Part shown: piece after piece, positions 9,501 through 17,500 of the stretch | Numbering within the stretch: the first letter of the stretch is position 1 | How the letters are laid out: each line of letters starts with the position of its first letter | Assembly: GCA_047972135.1 (NCBI GenBank) | Contig: JBKEAJ010000119.1 | Span: 1 to 21,281 of the forward strand | Reading direction: 5' to 3' | From: JBKEAJ01 sp047972135 | GTDB lineage: Bacteria > Bacteroidota > Bacteroidia > Bacteroidales > Prolixibacteraceae | Length of the DNA stretch: 21,281 bases | The notes under the pieces: generated by a model | Told to the model about the DNA's origin: nothing | The model's database searches: none | The model's input: only the letters and a program-made list of their open reading frames with translations | Translations under genes and position numbers: made by a program

Positions 9501-11289
9501 CGGTCTTGATGCAGACGGTAAATTCATTACTCGCTATGTAGTACTTAATGATTTTAAGACGGTTGTAGGCGATGTTTTTGGAGGCTATCAGTATCTCAGC
9601 GATAAAAAGACCGACAAGGACGATGTTTTCAGATATAATGTCGACAATTCTTCCCCCGATTATCTGTCGGAGAGTGGAGTGAAGTTAGGAACAATTCCAC
9701 ACCAAGCAGAACTTGGCTATGCCGATTGGGCAGTGAGTCCGATAGATACTTGCATATATACACTTAGCAATATAGCATCTTCGGACGACGACGGTGTTTC
9801 AACGATTTATAAATTCGATTTAGAGAGCGGTGTCGGCTCGGTGTTTGGCGAGACTCAGTTTAAAAGTGTAAGTACAGGGACTTTTGGAGCTATCTATTTC
9901 GATGGCGACGGTTTTATGTACGGCTTAGAAAATTTTTCGGGAACTAATTGGCGAGTCAAGGTGCATAATGATTTTGACAGGGCTGCAAAAGTGTCGGCTT
10001 CCGAAGTGTCGAATATGAACGACGGAGCGCGCTGTCCCTTTGCCCCCTCGCCGGTAGACTTTGCCGATGCTCCGCAGGCTTTTGTCAGTGCCAATGGAGT
10101 TGGCTACACCACCTCCCTTGACGACGATGGCGCACGTCATTATGTTTCTCTTTACGATACCGCTAATCATAGGGCGAAGCTGATGTTAGGTTCGCTTGTC
10201 GATATAGACCTCGACGGTGTGAACGATAACAGAGAAGCTCTTGGCGACGACCTCACGGAATGCCGCCGCGACAATAATAATGCTGACGATGAAGATGCAC
10301 TTGCAAAATTCCCCGAAATGAGTATGGTCATTGCTGATTACAGCCTAAATGTAGGCATTACCAATACCACCGGTAAGGATGCCTACCTAATGGGCTGGAT
10401 AGACTTCAATGCCGACGGAGTGTTCGATGCTACCGAGCTTGCCTACGATACTGTTGCTTCAGGCTTGATAGCAGCCTCCGGCGACAGTGTGGAACTGACA
10501 TGGGATGCCCAAAGTTTACAGAACAAAAAATACATTTATTTGCAGAGCGATTCCACCTACATGCGCCTGCGTATAACAAGCGACCTGACAGTCTACAAAA
10601 AACAAAAGAGCCTGTCTGTCGGTATGGCAAGAGACGGCGAAGTGGAAGACTACCTCGTTACGACCAACTGCTCGCCCCATCGTGTTCCTGATATGATAAT
10701 GGAGCTGTGTCTTGCTGATAATGACTTTGATATAAACATAGTTGAGTATATTCCTTATGGAGACTTGGACAGTGTGGCAGTGTGGGATGCTTCGGGCAGG
10801 GAGATAGACAATCCCCAAGCCTTCCCTGCAAGTAGCTTGAATAAGAATGCTATCACTGTTTTTAGCTACTACTACGAGAAAAAAGGCTTCTGTGTGGGTT
10901 CAAAGCCCGGAAAGATTTACATAAATGGACTTGCCGACAATAGATACGCCAACTTTAAACATAGAACCTTCTCAGTGTGTGGACCTTACCTCAAGGAGGG
11001 TGGCTATAAGCTGAATCCTATAATTCCGTACATAACCAAAAGTGGGGAGTGGCTAGTCTCGTCGCCTGCTGTTGCGGGAACGAGTGTTGATGCTTCGCCG
11101 TATTTTATAGACAAAGGAGCCGACGGGATGGTTTTCGATGGTCGAGGTTTTTGGGCTGCGGTGATAGCTGCCAACAACGGCGAAGCCCCCGACAAAGTGA
11201 GTGTGAGTGTGCATTACAGCACAGGCCGCGAAGATGTATGCGCAGGAGCTGACAAGATAGTATGTCTGACCCTTGAGATTTTTAATTAA
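553..11289 (+). CDS. Giant exported BspA-type (DUF285) modular surface protein with LamG, DUF6923-like and GEVED domains
   Basis: This is probably a surface adhesin or fibre of 3578 residues. The frame is open from a TTG at 472. I chose the ATG at 553 because it has an AGAGGA site 7 nt upstream and opens a normal signal peptide (residues 1-30, MRGGKLNF... ending GAAA before QTG). Six modules (residues about 37-290, 300-585, 600-1038, 1231-1473, 1484-1845, 2038-2466) each carry a PKD-like part (WGDG), BspA/DUF285 repeats of about 25 residues (F-N-Q-D-I..W-D-V..V..M..M-F) and a cap (NYDxLLIxW, YC, GWGDG). Ig-like linkers of 192 residues follow modules 3 and 5; a similar one follows module 6. 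Then come LamG (about 2670-2888), a DUF6923-like region ending NDGARC (about 2890-3165), GEVED with the GEVEDY motif (about 3167-3371) and a five-Cys C-terminal domain (3373-3578). There is no YPNP-like T9SS tail and no LPXTG. DUF285, LamG and GEVED are established families; ligand and anchoring are unknown. Confidence 0.95.
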   Translation: MRGGKLNFGRVHMLVYLLVVFTTLDYGAAAQTGDAGEFITTWQMDKDEIFSFPLSYGSYYNFTIEWGDGSEAEHYIGREGNNLNCRHEYSDAGTYTIKIKAHETFLGSGFPKIEISENQRSKLIAIKQWGDIGWQTLENAFAHCVNLDVVAKDVPNLSSVSSLSGMFDGCLEMHGTSAFGSWDVSNVSDMSYMFRNASSFDQNLASWRISLLNDASGMFEGAELSVINYDALLIGWWKQIENGPLKGGVKFHGGSSQYCSGEDARNELINRGWGDGVKLYSNTTDIKDGGKNCTVVDLGDFITKWDVKSVGGKGTIKIPLSDTCDYDFTIDWGDGHTATFSDKGQNIDCSHEYDITGGATEKTFTVKIKANGVDGFPYIYFSSTYGVGNGENRKQLAEITQWGDIRWSTMYQAFANCSRLNVTAGDVPNLSRVTNMQEMFLGCSNLKGTPKFGSWDVSNVENMAAMFSADQHFNQDIGSWDVGNVKNMGFMFFGSRIFDQNLGSWDISSLVSAEMIFFGTTLSTANYDALLISWAQQWKALLFAKPARAGVSFYGGASMYCEGESARAYLVSKGWGYGATIPDGGKDQSMQCSVAEQDYFVTKWRVSAGGTVTIPTVASESYDFTVYWGDDASDVFRGRNITCSHTYKNIKADTFTIKIIGNVDANNDRKYESGFPRILSDYTRESPNRQLLSVEQWGVTLWRSMYKAFYGCVALDVKATDVPNLSLVGSMEGMFTFCHKLVGNESFKDWNVSNVWIMRELFREAELFNIPIGTWNVSRVYDMSEMFRYANVFDQDIGAWNVSRVVAMDSMFLHAHAYTNGGQPLRWTYDDDNNSATAEVSATGTVKSMRAMFEWAFKFNQDISSWDVGSVTDMASMFRSAYAFDQEIGGWNVSKVKSMNKMFYAGDYGEEYKMIFNNGGQPLNWTYDNDNNSATAEVSATGSVADMSGMFYRDTAFNQDIGDWNILSLEYADEMFEHVTLSVSNYDSLLIGWNRQLDASEGKRYVMFSGGNSKYCAGAAARLSLFSMPKEWTISDGGLLAPDNSFYFVDDTLNSCPDSKRELVLSGSEKGVYYQLYEKDSNAKLGDSVDGTGMPLSFFVSPSETASYYVVAQSNSDSTGACASQPLDTALVNVIKDIKGGKLSSSYQIVYPGSNSISLKLSGYAGDIVRWEASANRAFDDYVVINNSGTFYTTSDLDTTTYFRAFIKIDDCDSLYSEIAHVEVSDDAGKFITTWNIGANERFVLPLTYGAAYGFIIDWGDGTAPEAYDGVAQDLDCKHDYIEAGIYTIKIKGTLSGRLPKITIIDEQVRDKLLSVAQWGDGRWSSMEEAFSDCKNMDVTAKDIPNFSELTDLSSMFRGCTSLRGTATFSEWDVSTVKKMNNMFQGASVFDQNIGTWDVSSLEEAGYMLAEARLSVANYDSLLIGWNRQVVASTAKTGVPFHGGNSKYCKGETARNSLINNSWGEGGTIPDKGLDCTEQELNSFITRWSLAAYGEVMIPTIISENYDFTVDWGDGSEPQLFNSSPVIAIHSYTNPIPEVFTVKIRANQDNDGDGKNETGFPRMSFEGIPYKDKIIDVVQWGSIKWQSMEEMFKGCVNLDVSAEDAPNLTDVSSMSSVFEDCSSLVGTSAFNTWNVEGVEDMSRLFKGAKYFNQELNTWIVSNVLDMRHMFRDAEAFNQDLSKWAVGRVEDMRYMFAGAKKFNKNIGDWLVGNVDSMHNMFDGALSFNQDIGGWDVGKVATMNRMFRGARSFDQDLSGWNIPELVDADGMFNSVRLSISNYDALLISWDRQLANNRAKEKVKFDGGLSIYCTGEEARSRLINRAWGDGLTAVDGYPDSPNDIKDGGKASPSIPDDFNGEFYLCAGDTVSLPLEGASDPLVDYQLYDAASNLPVGDSIKGTGATIYFKVSPEIAETKYYVKACYHTDVSVSCTSVSSGITTVYVHDKKSEISPMHSRVFEATNSTDITVSAYTGTLKAWQYSEDPTFTTYQEVLDPSGNTFTLSNVSANTYVRAFFSSVVCGGYYSDTAFVEVVSASDLFITEWQVQDGDIISIPLVDDANYNFTVDWGDGSGLEVYEGANITSSHTYTTGGTYSIKIAANIDVDKNGTYETGFPRIHFKHLDSKDKIYAIKQWGSIRWTSMFEAFESCLNLDVKAGDIPDLSTVRSLGRMFAQCESLVGTAKIGDWDVSTITEMNHMFYFNYLFNQNIGAWDVHNVVRMNHMFTGAYSFDNGGQPLRWTHDHDNNPATPEVSATGKVENMEAMFMGANSFNRNINHWDVSKVTIMKSMFKEADAFNQDIGAWNVVSVSDMSYMFDHVGAYNNAGQPLSWTYDHDNDAGTPEVSSTGTVTYALYMFRDAEKFNQDISDWDVSSVAKMNEMFKNARSFDQDLSDWDISSLNNASSMFEGIKLSLANYDSLLIGWNRQLVAGKGNKNVAFHGGNSQYCAGAEARASMLSDTYAWKITDAGSAAALDDIAFVSDTIELCVGVDTLLQLDSSELGYKYELFAKSDDTQALASVAGTGDTVGFRVSPSDTLDYYVLAIRATETGSDCDTVRLSKELRVNVAPVSVGGSVMPSQSVVYTQFNKVVLSLANHVGGVQQWESSINADFSDSVVVRTNSPVFTATNITDSTYYRALVKSGACDSVYSDTAVIYPMLNTCLSKLTDSADIGKYFDALYTFDGSGFGQDMSGNAYHLADNNKGLSFERDDAILGSALRFGGMSVLYNDDTTFMSAPLSNFSVGFWMKPDNSALADMQILFEEGDSNNGISIVLEGGQLKVCIAYTAGGQQKNELVAPYPQDGGWHHLMLQLDDKGIILLYIDGGISAYFKAPLVWEHGVSGVLGHEHSSAFGNSSGDIALTGNVNYNGYKGLMDDIFYTRKYVSGGKNFLYNQCASPNPLLSMDCEHEVVQSNTLPISEGGGIRWSRINLITGDLMSVNDETHDMAKALGINSIGYNSLDGLLYGVSQYFLKAVGAGTEQAFRTVSGLDADGKFITRYVVLNDFKTVVGDVFGGYQYLSDKKTDKDDVFRYNVDNSSPDYLSESGVKLGTIPHQAELGYADWAVSPIDTCIYTLSNIASSDDDGVSTIYKFDLESGVGSVFGETQFKSVSTGTFGAIYFDGDGFMYGLENFSGTNWRVKVHNDFDRAAKVSASEVSNMNDGARCPFAPSPVDFADAPQAFVSANGVGYTTSLDDDGARHYVSLYDTANHRAKLMLGSLVDIDLDGVNDNREALGDDLTECRRDNNNADDEDALAKFPEMSMVIADYSLNVGITNTTGKDAYLMGWIDFNADGVFDATELAYDTVASGLIAASGDSVELTWDAQSLQNKKYIYLQSDSTYMRLRITSDLTVYKKQKSLSVGMARDGEVEDYLVTTNCSPHRVPDMIMELCLADNDFDINIVEYIPYGDLDSVAVWDASGREIDNPQAFPASSLNKNAITVFSYYYEKKGFCVGSKPGKIYINGLADNRYANFKHRTFSVCGPYLKEGGYKLNPIIPYITKSGEWLVSSPAVAGTSVDASPYFIDKGADGMVFDGRGFWAAVIAANNGEAPDKVSVSVHYSTGREDVCAGADKIVCLTLEIFN
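661..7950 (+). repeat. Array of six PKD/DUF285/cap modules within the first giant gene
   Basis: Modules lie at 661-1422, 1450-2307, 2350-3666, 4243-4971, 5002-6087 and 6664-7950. Each starts with F-[IV]-T-x-W and ends near D-G-G or a variant (DKG, DAG). They differ mainly in the number of internal repeats of about 25 residues; my counts are 3, 4, 9, 3, 7 and 9. The first repeat of each module follows QWG..W..M..AF..C and begins with L-D-V-x-A-x-D. The last changes to W-[DNR]-I-x-x-L-x-x-A and leads into the cap. Modules 1-3 and 4-5 are nearly contiguous; the Ig-like linkers at 3667-4242 and 6088-6663 are each exactly 576 nt. Confidence 0.9.
10669..11286 (+). other. Conserved 206-residue C-terminal domain, copy 1
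   Basis: This 618-nt segment aligns without gaps to 16968-17585 of the second giant gene. By eye about 130 of 206 residues are identical (63%). Conserved features are five Cys (in NCSP, MELC, GFC, SVCG, EDVC), a GKIYIN and NRYANFKHR block, GGYKLNPIIPY, KSGEWLVS and EAPDKVSVSV. I do not recognise the family. It occupies the position of a sorting or anchoring domain, but resembles neither the T9SS type A tail nor the type B (CHU_C) tail. Confidence 0.8.
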
Positions 11290-11410
11290 TTAGATACAAA
11301 AAATAATAGGGGCCTTAGCCCTGATATAGATGCAGGTTGAATCGTTGAACTGTTTAAGGTTTAAAATGCTGTATGCCGTACGCTTTAGGCTATAATCAAA
11401 ATAAACGAAC

Positions 11411-11484
11411 GTCATTGCGAGGAGCTGGCGACGAGGCAATCTCCTGCAACAGAGAACAGATTGCCACGCTTCGCTCGCAATGAC
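11411..11484. repeat. Palindromic dispersed element, copy 2
   Basis: This 74-bp element has perfect 11-bp terminal inverted repeats, GTCATTGCGAG (11411-11421) and CTCGCAATGAC (11474-11484). A nested inner pair, GGCAATCT (11435-11442) and AGATTGCC (11458-11465), lies inside. It is nearly the same as 203-278 and better preserved. It sits in the 284-bp gap between the two giant genes, whose remaining sequence shows only a short GGGC-CTTA-GCCC hairpin (about 11310-11323, no U tract) and a possible promoter box near 11539. Confidence 0.85.
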
Positions 11485-11538
11485 TGATAATGATGTGCTG
11501 AAAAGGCATTAATGCAGTCCGACGATAGACTTTGGTAC

Positions 11539-11546
11539 TACATTTG
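11539..11546 (+). promoter_or_regulatory. Possible -7 promoter box (TACATTTG) of the second giant gene
   Basis: TACATTTG matches the Bacteroidetes -7 pattern TAnnTTTG and lies 27 bp before the ATG at 11574. No TTTG stands 19-21 bp upstream (that position reads ATGCAGTCC), so the -33 part is missing. An 8-bp match can arise by chance. It is the best candidate in this gap. Confidence 0.35.
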
Positions 11547-11573
11547 TGTAGTTAAGGTTGAAACTAATTAACT

Positions 11574-14500
11574 ATGTGTATTAAATTCTATCGTTTAAGG
11601 ACCTGTGTTCTTATTATTATTTCTATAATGTTTGCGAGTGTATTCGTATTGCAGGCGCAGACTAAGGCGGATGCCTTCATCGTTAAGTGGCAAATCAATA
11701 AAGGGGATTTCAGGTTGCCTGTTGACGGTATCGGCAGAACCTATCACATGTCTGTCGATTGGGGCGATGGCTCAAAGAAAGACATTACCGATATGCATAA
11801 TGGGATAATAAAGTATTCTCATTATTACAAAGAAAGAGGTATTTACATTATAAAAATCACCCCTTTGGAAGACCTCGACAATGATGGTAAGTATGAAACC
11901 GGTTTCCCGTATATTAATATGCGTGATAAAGCTGAAGCCTCTCAACGTCATGGTTTTATGGATGTGGTGCAGTGGGGTAGTTCGAGATGGGAAACTATGA
12001 AGGATGCTTTCTGGGAATGCAAATATATGGATGTAACAGCAAGTGATACACCGGATTTGAGCATTGCCAAGAGTACTTCTGGAATGTTTTATGGAGCTAC
12101 GGAACTGATTGGGACTAAGGTATTTGAAGACTGGGACATGTCGAATATAGAAAATATGAGTTGGATGTTTTTCAAAGCGCTCATATTTAATCAGGATGTT
12201 GGTGGATGGGAGGTTAGAAATGTGACTGATATGTCGAGTATGTTTGGCTTTACTCGGAAGTTTAATCGAGATTTGAGCCGTTGGAATACTAGCAATGTGG
12301 AGAATATGAAGCAAATGTTCTCTACTACGGAAGAATTTAATAACGGAGCAGAACTCGGAGATATGACTAAGCCATTAAATTGGGATGTTTCAAGTGTTGA
12401 GGATATGAGAGAAATGTTTTCACAAGCTCCCAATTTTAATCAGTATATCGGAAAATGGAACACGTCTAAAGTGACCAATATGTTTGCTATGTTTAATGAT
12501 GCTCGATCCTTCAATAATGGCGATGTTCGAGGTGGCTCAAGTAAGCCTATGGAGTGGGATGTCAGCAGTGTTACCACGATGGGAAGAATGTTTTATATAG
12601 AAAAGGAAAAGTATAGTTCGTTTAATCAAGATATTAGTTCTTGGGATGTTAGTAGTGTTACTAGAACTGATAACATGCTCGATGGAGCTGATGTTTTTAA
12701 TAATGGAGGACAGCCATTGGACTGGGGTTCAAAAACATCAAAATTGACTGACATGTCGAGTATGTTCCGCTCAAGTGCCTTCAATCAGGATGTTAGTTCT
12801 TGGGATGTCAGCAATGTTCGTAAAATGTACTCAACGTTTCGATACGGTGTTTTCGATCAAGATCTTAGTGCATGGAAGATAAAATCTTTGACAGATGCTC
12901 AAAATATGTTTGCCGGTACAAAGCTATCCACTGCAAACTACGACTCTCTTCTCATTTCTTGGAACAGGCAGCTTGTAAACGGCGAGGCAAATAAACGCGT
13001 AAAGTTTGACGCAAACGAGAGTCAATATTGCGAGGGGGAAGCAGCACGGGCTAACCTTATTGCAAACGGATGGGGCGATGGCAAAACAGGAAATAATAAA
13101 CCCTCTGATATTTGGGACAAAGGAAAGGCAAGCCCTCGTACAGACTTTACTTTTGGCGAGGACGTAGACCTCTGTTTTGGCGACAGCATCGACCTAGTGC
13201 TATCGGGCAGTGAGGCGGGTTTTTTATATTATTTCTACGAGCTTAGTAGCGACGCATTGCTCTACGATTCTGTTCTAGGTACGGGCGAAGCTCTCAGCTT
13301 CTTGGTGAAGCCTGATGATACTTCGGGCTACTATGTTGTGGCAGAGGACATTATTTCCGACAGGGAAGAATGCCTCTTTGCTGATGTTGATACTGTCATT
13401 GTCAATATTGTACAGCCTGGGTGGGGAGGAAGCATAAGTCCCGCAAGTAAGCAAGTGTTTTCGGGCAGGAACAGTACCGAGTTGAAACTGAGCGGATACA
13501 AGGGCAGCATAATTGCTTGGGAGAGTTCTACGGATAGTTTTAAGACCGTAGCTACAGTTATCCCAAATACTGTGGGATTGGAGAGTTATACGGCACTTAA
13601 TCTCGATGCCGACACTTACTTTAGAGCAGTGGTAAAAAACGGACCTTGCGATACTATTTATTCCGACACAGCCGTGCTTAGAGTCATTCCCGATGACGAA
13701 AGTTTTATCACGCGCTGGGAAGTGACTGCTGGCACAGAGCTTACACTGTCTGTTGGGGCTGCATATATATACGATTTTCTCATTGATTGGGGTGAGGGAG
13801 ACGCTGTCGTCTTTAGCGGGGATGCATCTTCTTTGAATGGTGCAATAAAGCACACATACACCGGGCTAGGTACTGACACAGTTGATGTCAGAATTGCACC
13901 AAACGTAGATTTGGATGGCGATGGGGAGTATGAGTCAGGTCTTCCTCACATAATACTTTCTGCACAGAGCAGGCTTTTGGATGTAAGTCAGTGGGGGAGG
14001 AGTAGGTGGAAAGACATGTCCGGTTCTTTCTCCTCTTGTGCAAGGCTTGATGTTTCAGCCTCCGACACTCCCGATTTGAGGGATGTTAGCAGTCTTGCAA
14101 GCATGTTTGCCGATTGTCCCAAGCTAGTGGGTACGGAGGTTTTCGGAGCTTGGGGTGTTGGAAATGTGCAGGATATGAGCTATATGTTCAAAGGTGCAAG
14201 TAGCTTTAGTCAGGATTTAGGCGACTGGCAGATCAGTTCGTTAGGCACAGCCGCAGGAATGTTTGAGGGAGCAAAGTTGAAGCTGTCTCACTACGATTCC
14301 TTGCTTATCGGCTGGGAAAGGCAGGCAGCTCCGCAGAATGTGAAATTTCATGGGGGTGCGAGTCTCTACTGCGATGGCGAGTCTGCACGAGCCAATCTCA
14401 TCGTCGGTGGATGGGGCGACGGCGTACCTACTGCCAATGCCGACACTGACATTATCGACGGAGGGCGTGCAGAGCTGGATGATAGTTTTACTTTCGGCAA

Positions 14501-17500
14501 GGACAGCACTATTTGTGGCAATGATACTGCCGTACTGCGACTGTCAGGCAGTGAACAGGGCATCTACTATCATCTTTATGACTTGGAAACTAAGGCGATG
14601 ATTATAGACTCCGTGCTGGGAACGGGTAGTCCTATTGATTTTTTTGTCAGCCCTACCGATACGGCAAGTTACTACGTTCTAGCCGATAATCCCGATGCTG
14701 CCGGGTCGTCTTGCCACACCGTCGGTATAGATACCGTAACTGTCAATGTATATCCTATCAGCAGGGGAGGACGCACCTTGCCTGCCGTTCATCATCTGGT
14801 ATCGTCCACAGAGCCTACTGTGTTGTCCTTGAGGGATCATATCGGCGAGGTGGTGCGCTGGGAAAGCAGCAACAGCCTTGACTTTAGTTCGCCGACAACA
14901 ATTAGCAACAGTGCCGGAAAGAATACAATAACTGTAAGCGGTATTAGTCAGCCTACATATTTCAGAGCTTTGTTGAGGAGCGGCACTTGCGACTCCGCCT
15001 ACTCCAAACCTGCCGAGTTGTCGCTCACTCCCGATGGAGAACTGTTTATCACTAAATGGGTGCCAGCAGCTCCCGACTACCGCATAACTATTCCCACTTA
15101 TGGCGGTGGCTATAACTATACCGTATACTGGGGCGACGGTAACAAGGATGAGCATGTTGCCTCTGCTGTGTCTCACAGCTACTCGTCGGACGATACTGTC
15201 ATCATCAAAATAGATGTCAGCTTTGCTAATGATAAGAGTGGAAAGCCCATCACGAGCTTTCCGAGGTTGTATTTCTATGCTATGCCCGATATGCAAGACA
15301 AGCTTGTTGATATTGTGCAGTGGGGCATCAATAGGTGGACGAGCATGGACAGTGCTTTCTACGGCTGTTCAAACTTGGATGTCTCCGCTCCTGATGTGCC
15401 GAGTTTTATAGCAAGAGTAGGGGCATCAGCAATGTTTCGAGGTTGCAGGAGTCTTGTAGGCACTTCAGCTTTTAGTTCATGGGATGTGATAAGGCTTGCC
15501 GATATGTCGGGGATGTTTTATGGAGCTGTGTCCTTCAACATGGATATAAGCGACTGGGATGTGGAGAATGTTAGGGATATGAATCGAATGTTCTATAATG
15601 CAGAGTCCTACAACAACGGAGGCATGCCACTCGCTTGGATGCATGTTCCCTTGCGGAGTAGTCCCGATATGGTGTCTTCCACACTGAATGTCGCTGATAT
15701 GTCGGGGATGTTTGCCGGAGCCACAGCCTTCAATCAGGATATTAATCATTGGGATGTTGGCAATGTCAGAAATATGCAGGCAATGTTCGATGGAGCATCA
15801 TCTTTCGACCAAGCTCTTGCTGATTGGGATGTGTCGCAAGTCGATACTATGTCGCAGATGTTCCGCAATGCCACTGCTTTCGACCAAGACCTTGCTTCAT
15901 GGCAGATTGCAGCTCTCGACGATGCAGCCGCAATGTTTGAGGGTGCAAAGCTGTCCATCGCTAATTACGACTCTCTGCTTATATCGTGGAACCGACAGCT
16001 CGAAGCCTCTCTCGCTAAGCAGAATGTGAAGTTTCATGGCGGTGCGAGCCGTTATTGTGCAGGCGAGTCTGCACGAGCCAATCTCATCGTGGGTGGTTGG
16101 GGCGACGGCGTGCAAACGGCAAACACAGCTAATGATATTATCGACGGGGGCTCTTCAATTCCTAAGGACAACTATACTTTCGGCAATGACACCTCTACGT
16201 GTTTTGGAACATCGCTCACATTAAGCCTGTCGGGCAGTGAAATCGGGGTCTACTATCATCTATATGAGCTAGATAGCGAGATTCTTATTCTTGACTCTGT
16301 TATGGGAACAGGCTCTTCTATTGATTTTATTATAAATCCCGACGATACAACGAGCTACTATCTACTTGCCGATAATCCGGAGGCGCAAGGTTCTGCCTGC
16401 CATACTCTCCGCATAGATACCATTACTGTTGATGTAATCCCGCTGAGCGTAGGCGGAAATATCAGTCCCTCCGAAACATTTGTATGTTTTGGAGATAATA
16501 CCCTTAGCCTCACACTTAATAATAATGTGGGCGATGTTGTCCGATGGGAAAGCAGTGTTAATGCTGACTTTAGCGACTCTACACTACTTGCCGAGAAGGG
16601 GGCGAGCCTCAGTGTCGACAATCTGAGTCAAACTACATATTATAGAGTCCTCGTCAGTAGTGTCACTTGCGACTCGGCGTATTCCGACACTGCTGTAGTG
16701 ATAATTTACGATGCCGAAGCAAAGGATTTCTACGACACCATCAGTTACGGAGAGATATTGACAATATACCCGCTAGACAGTGTAGATGCTTACCTCGCAA
16801 CACTCAATTACATCGGAGAGCCACGCTGGGGTTTAGTCCGAATGCACCTAAACGAAAGGGTATCCTACGAACCGGATGACGATTTTCTCGGGACTGATTC
16901 GTTCAGATACTATGTTACTATGAACGGAGCATGTATTGATAGTGCATGGGTTTATGTTACCACCCTTTGCAAGCCTTACCGAATGCCTGATCTAATTATG
17001 GAAGTGTGCCTGTCGGACAACACCTACAACATCAATCTCTTGGAATATATGCCTTATGCAGACATCCGCGAAGTGAGGGTGTGGGACAGCAATGGGGAGC
17101 AGATTCGGAATCCGCGAGAATATCCCGCAGCAAAGCTGAGCTATGATAACACTACGGTGTTTACCTACGATTATGCTAGGACGGGCTACTGTTCTGCTGC
17201 CAAGCCGGGTAAGATCTACATAAATAGTTTGAGCGACAATAGGTATGCCAACTTTAAGCATAGAAAAATCTCAATGTGTGGAACTTATCTCAAAGATGGT
17301 GGGTACAAGCTGAATCCAATTATTCCGTATCTTTCAAAAAGTGGAGAGTGGCTAGTCTCTACGCCCCTTGTTACAGGTTCAAACCTTGATGCCTCGCAGT
17401 ATTTTAATGATAAGGATGCCGATGGCATTATCTTCGACGCTATACGCTTCTGGGATGCTGTGATAAGCGACAACAACGACGAAGCCCCCGACAAAGTGAG

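Noticed and set aside
10669..11289. T9SS type A or B sorting tail at the end of the giant proteins
   Set aside because: No YPNP-like motif and no CHU_C-type (D-G-x-N-D) motif is visible; the ending is a different conserved domain.
11305..11325. Hairpin GGGC-CTTA-GCCC as a terminator of the first giant gene
   Set aside because: The stem is only about 4-5 bp and is not followed by a U tract.
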